Shown here: positions 50,784-59,963 of the stretch, piece by piece
Layout: each line of letters starts with the position of its first letter
Position numbering within the stretch: the stretch's first letter is position 1
From: Brevundimonas halotolerans
GTDB taxonomy: Bacteria; Pseudomonadota; Alphaproteobacteria; Caulobacterales; Caulobacteraceae
Length of the DNA stretch: 64,000 nucleotides
Reading direction: 5' to 3'
NCBI RefSeq assembly: GCF_003730275.1
Contig: NZ_QTTA01000023.1
Location: 1 to 64,000 of the forward strand
Position numbers and translations under genes: made by a program
The notes under the pieces: generated by a model
Told to the model about the DNA's origin: nothing
Databases searched by the model: none
Seen by the model: the letters and a program-made list of their open reading frames with translations, nothing else

Positions 50784-52238
50784 TCAGCGCTTGATGCTGA
50801 TCAGCTCGGCCAGCATTTCGTCGGCCGTGGTGATGATCTTGGATGAGGCGGAATAGGCCCGCTGGGTGGTGATCAGCCCTGTGAACTCGGCGGACAGATC
50901 GACGGTCGAGGCTTCCAGCTGTGAGGCGCCGATGAAGCCGGCGCCACCCGATCCGGCGGCCTTGAGGTTGTAGGTGCCCGAGCCCTGGCTGACCCGATAG
51001 GCATTCCCCGCTGTCTCGGTCAGGCTGTCGGGGCTGGGGAAGGTGGCCAGCGCCACCTGGGCAATCTGGCGGGTCACGCCGTTGTCGAAGATGGCGGTCA
51101 CGAAGCCGCGCTCGTCGATCTTGACCTCGCTGAGATTGCCGAAGGCCGTGCCGTTGGTAATGGTCGCCTGCACGACCGAGGCGCTGTCGTACTGGGTCAG
51201 GCCACCGGCGGCCGCCGTCAGGTCGAAGGCCAGCGACTGCTCGTCGATGCCCAGGTCGGGTGCCCAGGCAAACTCTCCGGCCGCAGGCGCGCCCGAGCTG
51301 GAAGAGCCGAAGTTCAGATTGGCATTGGCGGGATCGTCAAACAGGGCCTGGGCGCCGAGCGCTTCCATGGCCGAGACGTCGAGACGTCCGTCCTGGGTGA
51401 AGGCGACCAGACCGGTCTTGAGCTGGCCGTTGGCCAGTCCGGCCCCCGAAACGACATCCGACGCCGGTATGGCGCGGATTTCAGCGTACCACTGGTTCGG
51501 CACGGTGCTCTTCAGGAACGAAAGGGCGATGGTGCGCTGGCCGCCCTTCGAGTCCGAGACGGGGATGGTGACCTCGAAATCGGGCTTCACCCCGGTGCCG
51601 GTTTCCGGATTCCACAGAGCCATGGAATTGGTCAGGGGATCATAGGCCGTGGGTCCGGGAGGGACGGCGGCGGCGTCGGTCGCCTCGGTCGAGATGGCCT
51701 GGCTGGACTTCAGGTTGGCGTTCATCTGCACGCGGGTCGTGGCTTCCGCCGTGCCGCCGACCGAGCCGACGTTGATGGTCCGCAGGCGCGACAGGTCTGA
51801 TGGATCGGTGGCGATGTCGCCATTGGCGTCGACCGGCCATCCCTGCAGATACAGGCCGGCGGTGTTCTTCAGATAGCCCAGATTATCAACCCGGAAGGCG
51901 CCGGCCCGGGTGAACAGGCGCGCGTCTGTGACCTCCAGGTTCTCGGGCTTCTCCGTGACGACGAAGAAGCCTTGACCGGCGATGCCCAGATCGGTGGTTG
52001 AGGTGGTGCGCTGCAGCTGGCCGTTCTGGCTGGTGAAGTGACGCGCCGAACCCTGGACGCCGCCAGCGGAATAGCCGCTGCCCTGGCTCTGACTGTTGAC
52101 GACAGTCGAGAACTCGCTGGTCGTCCGCTTGTAGCCGACCGTGTTCACATTGGCGATGTTCTGGGAGATGGCGGCGAGGGCGGCTGAGTTGGCCGTCAGA
52201 CCCGACACGCCAGCCAGCAAGGCACTGTTGATGCTCAT
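50784..52238 (-). CDS. flgE: Flagellar hook protein FlgE
   Basis: Subunit of the hook filament, 484 residues. The N-terminal MSINSALLAGVSGLTANSAAL and ISQNIANVNTVGYKRT, and the C-terminal EFTGLITTQRAYSASSKIITTADEMLAELISIKR are the helical ends common to rod and hook proteins. The centre is variable and exposed. It is last in the fliK-flgD-flgE unit (12-bp gap to flgD). Confidence 0.94.
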   Translation of the reverse strand: MSINSALLAGVSGLTANSAALAAISQNIANVNTVGYKRTTSEFSTVVNSQSQGSGYSAGGVQGSARHFTSQNGQLQRTTSTTDLGIAGQGFFVVTEKPENLEVTDARLFTRAGAFRVDNLGYLKNTAGLYLQGWPVDANGDIATDPSDLSRLRTINVGSVGGTAEATTRVQMNANLKSSQAISTEATDAAAVPPGPTAYDPLTNSMALWNPETGTGVKPDFEVTIPVSDSKGGQRTIALSFLKSTVPNQWYAEIRAIPASDVVSGAGLANGQLKTGLVAFTQDGRLDVSAMEALGAQALFDDPANANLNFGSSSSGAPAAGEFAWAPDLGIDEQSLAFDLTAAAGGLTQYDSASVVQATITNGTAFGNLSEVKIDERGFVTAIFDNGVTRQIAQVALATFPSPDSLTETAGNAYRVSQGSGTYNLKAAGSGGAGFIGASQLEASTVDLSAEFTGLITTQRAYSASSKIITTADEMLAELISIKR

Positions 52239-52250
52239 GGGATACTCTCC

Positions 52251-53003
52251 TTAGGACAGGTATTTCAAGGGGTTGAATGCCGAGGCGACTGAGGCCAGCA
52301 GGCTCTCGTCGTCTATGGAATCAGTGGGGGTGGTCGCGGCGTCATTGGCCTGCTGCAAGGCGATGACGCTGCTGAGCGGCAGGATCGAGTTGCCGATCGT
52401 CAGATAGGGTTCGCCGTCATACAGCTCGACGCCCGAGATGCGGCCCTGGATCAGGACCTGGTTGTCGACCGCTTCGCCAGCGCCATCCTTGGCCACGACC
52501 TTCAGGGTGTAGACGCCACCGTCCGCGACCTGGCCTCCGCCAGTGGTCTGGCCGTTCCAGGTGAAGCCATGAACGCCGTCAGACTTTCCGGGGCCCTCGC
52601 CGGACCAGACGACATTGCCTCTGCCGTCCAGCACCTGGAGGGTGACCTCGGAGGCCTCACCGGCCAGTTCATAGCTCCACGACGCCTGGCCATCCTCGAT
52701 CCGTGTGGCCGACCAGACTGCGGTCGCGTCCTTGCCGATATAGGTGGCGGCGGTGGTCAAGCCGGTGCCCTGCTGGGCCGAGAGCAGGCTGGTCAGCAGG
52801 TCATTGGTGAGAAGTTGCTGCTCGACGCCCGCCATCTGGGTTAGCTGACCGGTGAACTCGTTGGAATCGACCGGGGACAGGGGGTCCTGGTTCCTCAGCT
52901 GAGCTGTCAGCAGGCTGAGGAAGGTCTCGAAATTGCTGAACAGGCTGGTGGTGCCCGCGCCGATCCGTCCGGCGGCGTCATTGGTGGTGATGGCATCGAC
53001 CAT
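52251..53003 (-). CDS. flgD: Flagellar hook capping protein FlgD
   Basis: Scaffold that caps the growing hook, 250 residues. The N-terminal segment FLSLLTAQLRNQDPLSPVDSNEFTGQLTQMAGVEQQL is the FlgD signature. The middle holds FlgD Ig-like and tudor-like parts (GFTWNGQTTGGGQVADGGVYTLKV). It starts 4 bp after the fliK stop, so translation is likely coupled. Confidence 0.95.
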   Translation of the reverse strand: MVDAITTNDAAGRIGAGTTSLFSNFETFLSLLTAQLRNQDPLSPVDSNEFTGQLTQMAGVEQQLLTNDLLTSLLSAQQGTGLTTAATYIGKDATAVWSATRIEDGQASWSYELAGEASEVTLQVLDGRGNVVWSGEGPGKSDGVHGFTWNGQTTGGGQVADGGVYTLKVVAKDGAGEAVDNQVLIQGRISGVELYDGEPYLTIGNSILPLSSVIALQQANDAATTPTDSIDDESLLASVASAFNPLKYLS

Positions 53004-53007
53004 GGGG

Positions 53008-54501
53008 TCAGACCTTCAGATCGACGCGGTCTCGCGTCAGGGAAAGAGTTTGCCAGGGGGCGGGTTCGAGGGCGGGCTGGTCCGCCTGGTTATTCAGGTC
53101 GGACGCCCGGGCGAAGGCACGCCGGTCAAAGCCCGAGAAGCCGCGATCGGCGGAGGAGGGATCGCGCTCGGTGAACTGCAAGGCGTCACCGTCGAGGTGC
53201 AGGCCAGCCTGCTCCAGCTGGCGACGCAGTTCGTCGGCCCGGCCGCGCAGTTCGGTGGCCGCTGCCGGATTGTCGAAGGCCAGCCGCGCGGCCATGTGCC
53301 CGTCGGAGTCGATCTCGATGCTGACATCGACACGGCCGAGGCCTTCGGGGGTCAGGGCCATTTCGAAACGCGTCGAGCGGCCGTTGAGGCGGTTCTGAAT
53401 CTGGGCCGCGATCAGGGCGGTGGTCTCGACCGTCGCGTGGGACAGGGTCGACAGACCAAGGCCTCGGTCCACAGAGGCAAGCGCTGTCTTGAAGGGGTCC
53501 GCTGTCGCGGCGTCGCCGGGCACAGGGGCGGTAGCGTCGCCGCCGGCCGCCGGGAGAGCTGCCGGAGAGGGATCAGCCGCCGTCTGAGCGGCCTGGCCTG
53601 CGGCGGCCATGGTCAGGGCCTGGAGCGACGACTGGATCGCCGTCGGAGCCGGGGTCCCGGTCGCCTGGAGAGCGGACGGGGCAGCGTCGCCGGTCAGCCG
53701 GGTCTTGAGGCGTGAGCCCAGGTCATTCGTGCTGCCGGACCCGCGAGCGGCGGCACTGTCCCGGGCCTCGTGGGTTGCCAGCAGACGGCGGACGAGGGCA
53801 GGGGCCAAAGGCGCTGCGGCCTGACCGTCGGACAGGGCCCTGGCTGTGCCTGGTGACGTGGCGCTGTTGGGAACCGGTGACGCCTCTGCCTCCCCGTCTT
53901 TGGCGACGGCGGGCGGTTCGGACGGCGGGCCGGGGTTGATCTGAGGCCCCTGCGCGCCCTTGCCCTTGCCCAGGGTGGGCGCTTCGCCGGGCAGGACCTG
54001 CGGACCCATGCCTTCCTTGCCGCCTGAGGCGCCGAAGACAGGCGGGTTGTGTGGCAGGACCGGGGGGCGCTCATCGGAGGGAACCTTGCCGTCCTCGCCC
54101 GGCAGAACCTGCGGACCCGTGCCTTCCTTGCCGCCGTCGAGCTCCACGACCGGCGGGTTGTGGGGCAGGATCTGAGGACTCGTGCCCTCCTTGCCTGTGG
54201 TGGGCGGATTGTGCGGGAGGATGTGCGGCCGGGTGCCGTCTTCGAGCCCGGTCAACTTTGCCGAAGCGCGATCGTCGGCCGCGACCTCGCCTTCGGGTGC
54301 ACCCATTGTGTCGGTTTGGGCGGTTGGCTCAGGGCGCGACGTTGCCGGGCGGACCTTTGCCTCGGTGACCTGCGCCTGGCTGACCAGTCCGGCAAAGGCT
54401 TCCATGCCCTCGGCTGTGGTGCCCGCAAGCCCGGGCGAACGGGTGACGGCCTCACTGGCCGACCCGCCCTGCAGGGGTGTGAACAAGCTGTCCGCGCGCA
54501 T
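53008..54501 (-). CDS. fliK: Flagellar hook-length control protein FliK
   Basis: Molecular ruler for the hook and secretion-specificity switch. The 497-residue protein has a disordered N-terminal half rich in Pro, Gly and Lys, a Glu/Ala middle and a C-terminal Flg_hook domain (RFEMALTPEGLGRVDVSIEI, ARLAFDNPAAATELRGRADEL). Residues about 87-194 are degenerate repeats of the form GxxPQ(I/V)LP. The start at 54501 is chosen because a sigma-54 promoter sits at 54562-54577, inside the longer open frame that reaches 54603. Confidence 0.9.
   Translation of the reverse strand: MRADSLFTPLQGGSASEAVTRSPGLAGTTAEGMEAFAGLVSQAQVTEAKVRPATSRPEPTAQTDTMGAPEGEVAADDRASAKLTGLEDGTRPHILPHNPPTTGKEGTSPQILPHNPPVVELDGGKEGTGPQVLPGEDGKVPSDERPPVLPHNPPVFGASGGKEGMGPQVLPGEAPTLGKGKGAQGPQINPGPPSEPPAVAKDGEAEASPVPNSATSPGTARALSDGQAAAPLAPALVRRLLATHEARDSAAARGSGSTNDLGSRLKTRLTGDAAPSALQATGTPAPTAIQSSLQALTMAAAGQAAQTAADPSPAALPAAGGDATAPVPGDAATADPFKTALASVDRGLGLSTLSHATVETTALIAAQIQNRLNGRSTRFEMALTPEGLGRVDVSIEIDSDGHMAARLAFDNPAAATELRGRADELRRQLEQAGLHLDGDALQFTERDPSSADRGFSGFDRRAFARASDLNNQADQPALEPAPWQTLSLTRDRVDLKV
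53920..54243 (-). repeat. Degenerate proline-rich repeats inside fliK
   Basis: The fliK N-terminal half holds about six units built on PQ(I/V)LP followed by HNPP or GE: PHILPHNPP, PQILPHNPP, PQVLPGE, PPVLPHNPP, PQVLPGE and PQINPGP. At the DNA level a 35-bp stretch at 53990-54024 recurs at 54101-54135 with two mismatches, so recent duplication is likely. Confidence 0.85.
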
Positions 54502-54561
54502 CGGGCTGAGCCCCTCCGTCCATAAGGTCGAACCCGGACGCACCGGGATCGAGGGGCGGGT

Positions 54562-54577
54562 CGCAAGGGTCGGGCCA
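54562..54577 (-). promoter_or_regulatory. Sigma-54 promoter of the fliK-flgD-flgE operon
   Basis: TGGCCCGACCCTTGCG on the minus strand has GG and GC in the -24/-12 positions with 10 bases between. It is 61 bp upstream of the chosen fliK start. It is almost identical to the promoter facing flgK. Confidence 0.85.
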
Positions 54578-54723
54578 CTCGGCAGTTTGTCAAAAAAATA
54601 CAATAAACCAGAGCATTAGTGTTTCTTGATGTCGTTGCTAATGATCCGCGCCGGGTCGAATATTGCCGTGCGGATGGACGTTTATTGCCCGGTGAACGCA
54701 GCGATCGTCCGGGCCGTCCGCTC
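54578..54723. promoter_or_regulatory. Shared regulatory segment between the divergent hook operons
   Basis: About 146 bp with an AT-rich stretch (54590-54612) suited to DNA bending, and TTGCCCGG at 54685-54692. In Caulobacter the corresponding segment holds ftr enhancers bound by FlbD and an IHF site. I saw no good match to the IHF consensus. The frame open here at 54603-54502 is not coding in my view. Confidence 0.5.
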
Positions 54724-54739
54724 TGGCCCGTCCCTTGCG
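54724..54739 (+). promoter_or_regulatory. Sigma-54 promoter of the flgK-flgL operon
   Basis: TGGCCCGTCCCTTGCG is a full match to the -24/-12 pattern (GG-N10-GC). It lies 145 bp before the flgK start. Further copies of the TTGCCCGG-type motif occur downstream of it, at 54820-54827 (minus strand) and 54852-54859 (TTGCCGGG). Confidence 0.85.
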
Positions 54740-54883
54740 CCGGTGTCGGACGAACGAACGGTCGCCGATAATGAACCTTATAAATTACAGCATCTTGGCT
54801 TTGAGCTCATCCGAAACTGCCGGGCAAATTGCGCAGGCATGCGGGAAGAGCTTGCCGGGTGACCGCCGTCAGGAGGCCCGCTG

Positions 54884-57001
54884 ATGTCCATTTCCTCCAT
54901 CATGAACACCGCGAACAGCGGATTGACGGCGGCCCAGGTTCAGCTGCGTGTCGTCTCGGACAATGTTTCGAACGTCAACACGCCCGGCTATGTGCGCAAG
55001 ATCGCCGAGCAGGAGACCCTGATCAGCCAGGGTATGGGCTCGGGCGTCGAGGTCACCCGCATCCGCCTGGCGACCGACCGCTTCCTGCAAGCGGCCAGTT
55101 TCAATGCCGGGGCCGACGCCGCGCGCCAGTCGGTGCGGTATGAACTGTATGACCGGATGCAGGGACTGTTCGGCGATCCAGGCGGCGACGGCGGCTTTTT
55201 TGCGCAGGTGGATCAGGCGTTCTCGGTGTTCGCGGCCGCTGCCGAGGACCCGGCCTCGTCGCCCCGGCGGCAGGAGGCCCTGTTCCGCGCCCAGGCCCTG
55301 TTCGACGAAGGCAATCGCATTGCCGGACAGATCCAGGCGGTTCGCGAGGACGCCGATGGCCGCATCCAGAGCGCGGTCGACCAGGCCAACACACTTCTGG
55401 AACAGATCGAGGCGCTCAATGTCGAGATCGCCCGCTCCAGCGCCGTCGGCAGCGATGGCTCGGGCGCCGAGACGGCCCAGGCGGCCCTGATCGGTCAGTT
55501 GTCAGAGTTGATGGATGTGCGAGTGTCTGCGCGTTCGGTCGGGGGTGTGTCGATCCGCACGGGTGCAGGAGTGCTGCTGGCGGGCGAGGGGCACGCGACG
55601 CTGGCGTACAATCGAGCCGGCACGGTGAACGCCGAGACCGCCTTCAACGAAATCTGGGTGACCGAGCCGCGCGGCGAGAAGCGCCCGCTGCTGGAAAGCA
55701 TCACCTCGGGTGAGATCAAGGGCCTGGTCGACATGCGCGACGTCGAGGCCCCGCAGGCGGCCGAGCGGCTGGCGGAACTGCTGACCCGGGTGGCGGACGA
55801 ACTGAACCGGGCGCACAATGCCAACTCGTCCGTTCCCGCCCCGACAAGCCTGACCGGGCGCAATGTGGGCCAGTCGCTTGAGACCGCCGTCGCCGGCTTT
55901 TCGGGTACTACTGCGATCGCGGTCACCAATACCTCCGGGCAGGTCCAGAGCCGCGCCGACATCGCCTTTTCCGGCGGAACGATCACCATCAACGGCACCG
56001 CGACCACGCCGGCCGGATTTCTGGCGACGCTGAATGCCGAGCTGGGCGGCGCGGCCACGGCCAGCTTCGTTGATGGTGTGCTGAGCCTGTCGGCGACGGG
56101 GACCAACGGGGTGGTGGTCGCCGACGACCCGGCCAACCCGTCGCGGAAGATCGGGCGGGGGTTCTCGCACTTCTTTGGTCTGAACGACCTGATCTCGACA
56201 GACCGTCCCGCCCTGTACCAGACCGGCCTGAGCAGCACGTCCCCGCACGGCTTCACTGCGGGTGAAACGCTGACCCTGCGGTTTGCTGGCGAGACCGGGG
56301 CCAAGATTCGGGACGTGACCGTGGCCATCCCGGTCGGTGGAACCGTTGCGGACCTGGTGGCGGCGCTGAACAATCCGGCAACGGGGGCAGGTCGGTTCGG
56401 CGCCTTTACTCTCAATGCAACCGACGGCACCCTCAGCTTCAGTGCCAATACCAGCCCCGCACCCCGCCTGTCGGTGCTTGAGGACCGGACGACCCAGGTT
56501 CCGTCCGGCGTGTCGATCACTGAACTGTTCGGAATCGGCGGCGGGGTACGGGCGTCGCGGGCCGACGGCTATACAATGCGCACCGACATCCGTCAGAGCC
56601 CGGCCCGGCTTGGCCTTGCCCAGTTCGACTTCAATGCAGCGGTGGGCGCCACAGGCCTGACCAGCGGAGACGGGCGCGGCGCCCTGGCCCTCGCCGATGC
56701 CGGTCAGGTCAACGCGACCTTCCAGAGCGCAGGGGAATCGCTGGGCGGTCAGATTTCCGTGTCACGCTATGCATCAGAACTTGCCGGAGACATCGGCGGG
56801 CGCGCGGCCCTGACAAAGACGGCGCGGGATAGTGCCATGGCCTTGCACGGCGAGGCCTCGGCCCGCCAGCGTGCTCATGAGGGCGTCAATCTTGACGAAG
56901 AGCTGGTGCTGATGACCACCTATCAGCAGGCCTTCAACGCCTCGGCCCGACTGATCCAGGCGGCGCGCGAACTGTACGACACCTTGCTGGGGATGGTCTG
57001 A
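54884..57001 (+). CDS. flgK: Flagellar hook-associated protein FlgK
   Basis: First hook-filament junction protein, 705 residues. The N-terminal MSISSIMNTANSGLTAAQVQ and VSDNVSNVNTPGYVRKI, and the C-terminal VNLDEELVLMTTYQQAFNAS with ARLIQAARELYDTLLGMV are the conserved FlgK ends. The central region is variable. A good AGGAGG site precedes the ATG. The stop overlaps the flgL start by one base (TGATG). Confidence 0.95.
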   Translation: MSISSIMNTANSGLTAAQVQLRVVSDNVSNVNTPGYVRKIAEQETLISQGMGSGVEVTRIRLATDRFLQAASFNAGADAARQSVRYELYDRMQGLFGDPGGDGGFFAQVDQAFSVFAAAAEDPASSPRRQEALFRAQALFDEGNRIAGQIQAVREDADGRIQSAVDQANTLLEQIEALNVEIARSSAVGSDGSGAETAQAALIGQLSELMDVRVSARSVGGVSIRTGAGVLLAGEGHATLAYNRAGTVNAETAFNEIWVTEPRGEKRPLLESITSGEIKGLVDMRDVEAPQAAERLAELLTRVADELNRAHNANSSVPAPTSLTGRNVGQSLETAVAGFSGTTAIAVTNTSGQVQSRADIAFSGGTITINGTATTPAGFLATLNAELGGAATASFVDGVLSLSATGTNGVVVADDPANPSRKIGRGFSHFFGLNDLISTDRPALYQTGLSSTSPHGFTAGETLTLRFAGETGAKIRDVTVAIPVGGTVADLVAALNNPATGAGRFGAFTLNATDGTLSFSANTSPAPRLSVLEDRTTQVPSGVSITELFGIGGGVRASRADGYTMRTDIRQSPARLGLAQFDFNAAVGATGLTSGDGRGALALADAGQVNATFQSAGESLGGQISVSRYASELAGDIGGRAALTKTARDSAMALHGEASARQRAHEGVNLDEELVLMTTYQQAFNASARLIQAARELYDTLLGMV

Positions 57002-57921
57002 TGAACCGCGTATCCACATTCGGCAACTACCAATCGGCCCTGCTTGACCTGATGACCGCCCAGACCCGGGCGCAGGATGCGCAGGAGCGGGTTTCGACCC
57101 AGAAGGTCGCTACGGATCTTTCCGGCTTCGGTCGGAGCTCGGAAACCCTGACGGCGCTGAAATCAAGCCAGAGCCGTATCCAGGGCTTCATCGACACGGG
57201 TGAGACCGTCGCATCGCGGCTGGAGACCCAGGCGCTTGCCTTGAACCGCATCGCGGACGGCGTTTCAGGGGCGCGCGAAGCTATCGCCGCCGCCCTTGCT
57301 AGCGGTCGCACCGACGGTCTGATGCTGGAGTTGCAAGGTCATTATCAGATCACCCAGGACGGGCTGAACAGCCGCCACCAAAACCGCTATCTGTTCGCCG
57401 GCAGCCAGAGCGCCACGCCCCCTGTCACAGCCATGACCATGGCCGATCTGGCGGACCTGCCCGCCGCTTCGGACGCCTTTGCCAACGACTCCCTGAAACA
57501 GGTGTCACGCCTCGACGAGGGCACGCTGATGGAGACCGGCTTTCTGGCCAATGAGGTCGGGCATGAAGGCTTTGACATCTTCCGCGATATCCAGCTGTTC
57601 CATGAAGCGACGCCCTTGAACGGCGGCCTGGATGATGCGACCCGTGACTTCCTGACGGCTCAGCTGACCCGGCTAGATCAGGCCCGCGAGACCGTCACCA
57701 ACTTTGGCGCGCGCAACGGTTCGCTGCAGAACCGGGTCGACTCCATCCTGACGGCCCAGACCACCCAGAAGGTCTCGCTGGACGAGATGCTGTCGAAAAA
57801 GACCGATGCCGACCTGGCCCAGGCTCTGACGGATCTGGAGCTGTCGCAGGTGGCCATTCAGGCCTCGGCCCAGGTGATCAATCAGCTGCGGCAAGTCTCA
57901 CTGCTGAACTTTCTGAGCTGA
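57001..57921 (+). CDS. flgL: Flagellar hook-associated protein FlgL
   Basis: Second junction protein, 306 residues, with flagellin-like helical ends: MNRVSTFGNYQSALLDLMTA and then RVSTQKVATDLSGFGR at the front, and DLELSQVAIQASAQVINQLRQ close to LLNFLS at the end. The region NRYLFAGSQSATPPV is typical of FlgL. It is translationally coupled to flgK. Confidence 0.93.
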   Translation: MNRVSTFGNYQSALLDLMTAQTRAQDAQERVSTQKVATDLSGFGRSSETLTALKSSQSRIQGFIDTGETVASRLETQALALNRIADGVSGAREAIAAALASGRTDGLMLELQGHYQITQDGLNSRHQNRYLFAGSQSATPPVTAMTMADLADLPAASDAFANDSLKQVSRLDEGTLMETGFLANEVGHEGFDIFRDIQLFHEATPLNGGLDDATRDFLTAQLTRLDQARETVTNFGARNGSLQNRVDSILTAQTTQKVSLDEMLSKKTDADLAQALTDLELSQVAIQASAQVINQLRQVSLLNFLS

Positions 57922-58003
57922 CGACAGCGCTCGAGGCAACCGGCACCAGTTCGGCGCATTTGACACAGGTTCCGGTGCGCTCAGGCCGCCGGGGGGGGTG
58001 AGG

Positions 58004-58027
58004 GTGATTTCCGCATGGGCAAATCAC
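58004..58027. promoter_or_regulatory. Inverted repeat upstream of the Mla-type operon
   Basis: GTGATTT (58004-58010) and AAATCAC (58021-58027) form a perfect 7-bp inverted repeat with a 10-base spacer, 25 bp before the first gene. It may be an operator or a leader hairpin. No regulator is adjacent. Confidence 0.3.
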
Positions 58028-58051
58028 GGCATCCGATTTAGTTAAGGTGCC

Positions 58052-59179
58052 ATGGCGACTGCCGATTTCGAGATAGACAGTCAGGGCAAGGGCGTTCGGC
58101 TGCGTCTGGTCGGCGACTGGACGGCTGCGGGCCTGTCACGGCTGAGAGGCCGACTGGGTCCGCGATTGCGCAAGGAACTGGGCGATGCCCCGGTCGCGAC
58201 GCTTGATCTGACCGACCTTGGCCGCTTCGATACGACCGGCGCGCTGATTCTGTCCAAAGCAGTGCACGGTGAGCTGCCCGAGGGGGCATGGTCGGCACGG
58301 CCCGAGGTCGGACGTGTCTATGACCGCGTCCATGCTGTCGAAAGTAAGGAAGCCGCCCCGCTCAAACGCCCCTCGGCCCTTACACGAGGGTTCGCCAAGG
58401 TCGGCCGCGGCATGCACGACATCGGCGGCGAGGCCATTCTGTCGATGGCCTTCCTCGGGCGGCTGATCACAGCCACAGGCTCGGCCCTGAAGCACCCCGG
58501 GCGCATCCGCTGGCCGGCCTGGGTCAGCCAGATTGAGCGCGCGGGCCTTGATGCCATTCCGATCGTGGCCGTCACCGCCTTCTTCATCGGTGCGGTCGTG
58601 GCCTTCATCGGCGCCGATCTGTTGCAGCAGTTCGGCTTCGACGTGTTCGCGGTCGAGTTGATCGCCATCTCGGTCCTGCGTGAGTTTGCGGTGGTCATCG
58701 CCGCCATCCTGCTGGCCGGGCGGTCATCCTCGTCCTTTGCGGCCGAGGTCGGGGCGATGAAGATGAATCAGGAGATCGACGCCATGCAGGTCATGGGCGT
58801 CAATCCGTTCCAGGCGCTCGTCATTCCCCGGCTGGCGGCCATGATCATCATGCTGCCCCTGCTGACATTCATCGCCATGCTGGCGGGCCTGTTCGGCGGC
58901 GCGCTGGTCGCATGGAGCCAGCTAGACCTCGGGCTGGCCTTCTTTGTCCAACGGATGAGCGTCATCCCTGACATCGGCAATCACCTGTTCGTTGGCCTGA
59001 TCAAGGCACCGGTGTTCGCCATTGTGGTTGCGGCGATCGGCTGTCGTCAGGGCATGGCGGTGTCGGGCGATGTCGAGTCCCTCGGGCGCCGGGTGACGGC
59101 CGCCGTGGTGCAGGCCATCTTCGCCATCATCTTCCTCGACGCCGTGTTCGCCCTGATTTTCCTGGAACTGAACATATGA
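58052..59179 (+). CDS. MlaE-type ABC permease with N-terminal STAS-like domain
   Basis: Inner-membrane permease for lipid transport, 375 residues. Residues about 1-95 look like a STAS fold (LRLVGDWTAAG, VATLDLTDLGRFDTTGALIL). The rest is the MlaE permease, with GLDAIPIVAVTAFFIGAVVAF, then LREFAVVIAAILLAGRSSSSFAAEVGAMKMNQEIDAM. In E. coli the STAS protein MlaB is separate; here it seems fused to the permease. The stop overlaps the ATPase gene by 4 bp. Confidence 0.9.
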   Translation: MATADFEIDSQGKGVRLRLVGDWTAAGLSRLRGRLGPRLRKELGDAPVATLDLTDLGRFDTTGALILSKAVHGELPEGAWSARPEVGRVYDRVHAVESKEAAPLKRPSALTRGFAKVGRGMHDIGGEAILSMAFLGRLITATGSALKHPGRIRWPAWVSQIERAGLDAIPIVAVTAFFIGAVVAFIGADLLQQFGFDVFAVELIAISVLREFAVVIAAILLAGRSSSSFAAEVGAMKMNQEIDAMQVMGVNPFQALVIPRLAAMIIMLPLLTFIAMLAGLFGGALVAWSQLDLGLAFFVQRMSVIPDIGNHLFVGLIKAPVFAIVVAAIGCRQGMAVSGDVESLGRRVTAAVVQAIFAIIFLDAVFALIFLELNI

Positions 59180-59949
59180 CCGGGGACAAGGACACGGTCA
59201 TCGAGGTGCGGGGCCTGCTCAGCCAGTTTGGCGAGCGCGTCATCCATGAGGATCTGGACCTCGACGTCGCGCGCGGGGAAATCCTGGGCGTCGTCGGCGG
59301 ATCGGGCACCGGCAAGACGGTGTTGCTGAACACCATCATTGGCCTGAAAGAGCCCGACGGCGGCAGCGTCCATCTGCTGGGCCATGACATGGCCGAGGCG
59401 ACCAAGGCCGACATGGCTGACATCGAGCGGCGCACGGGGGTGCTGTTTCAGCAGGGTGCCCTGTTCTCGTCGCTGACAGTCTTGCAGAATGTGGCCTCGC
59501 CGCTGGTCGAACATACCGAATTGCCGCGCTCCCTGATCGAGGAGATCGCGGCGATGAAGATCGCCTTGGTCGGTCTGGGGCCCGAGTCGCATCACCTCAA
59601 GCCTGCCGAGCTGTCGGGCGGCATGCGCAAGCGCGCGGGGCTGGCGCGGGCGCTGGCGCTGGATCCCGAGCTGCTGTTTCTGGACGAGCCGACGGCAGGG
59701 CTGGACCCCATCGGCGCCGCGGCCTTTGATGAATTGATCCGGTCCTTGGCGAACGATCTGGGTCTGACCGTCTTTATGATCACGCATGATCTCGATAGCC
59801 TGTATGCCATCTGCGACAAGGTCGCGGTGCTGGCGGACAAGCACGTCGTGATCAAGGCGACCGTTTCCGAACTCGAGCGTTCGGATCATCCCTGGATCCA
59901 TGAGTATTTCCATGGTCCGCGAGGGCGCGCTGCCCAAAGGACCGGCTGA
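59176..59949 (+). CDS. MlaF-type ABC ATPase
   Basis: ATPase of 257 residues for the lipid transporter. Walker A is GGSGTGKTV, signature LSGGMRKRAGLARAL (typical of MlaF), Walker B LLFLDEPTAGLDPIG and H-loop ITHDL. Overlaps the permease gene and precedes the MCE protein by 14 bp. Confidence 0.93.
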   Translation: MTGDKDTVIEVRGLLSQFGERVIHEDLDLDVARGEILGVVGGSGTGKTVLLNTIIGLKEPDGGSVHLLGHDMAEATKADMADIERRTGVLFQQGALFSSLTVLQNVASPLVEHTELPRSLIEEIAAMKIALVGLGPESHHLKPAELSGGMRKRAGLARALALDPELLFLDEPTAGLDPIGAAAFDELIRSLANDLGLTVFMITHDLDSLYAICDKVAVLADKHVVIKATVSELERSDHPWIHEYFHGPRGRAAQRTG

Positions 59950-59963
59950 GGAGCCACACCGAC

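Noticed and set aside
54501..54603. Extending fliK to the first ATG at 54603
   Set aside because: The added 34 codons would cover the sigma-54 promoter and the AT-rich control DNA. The later ATG leaves a normal leader.
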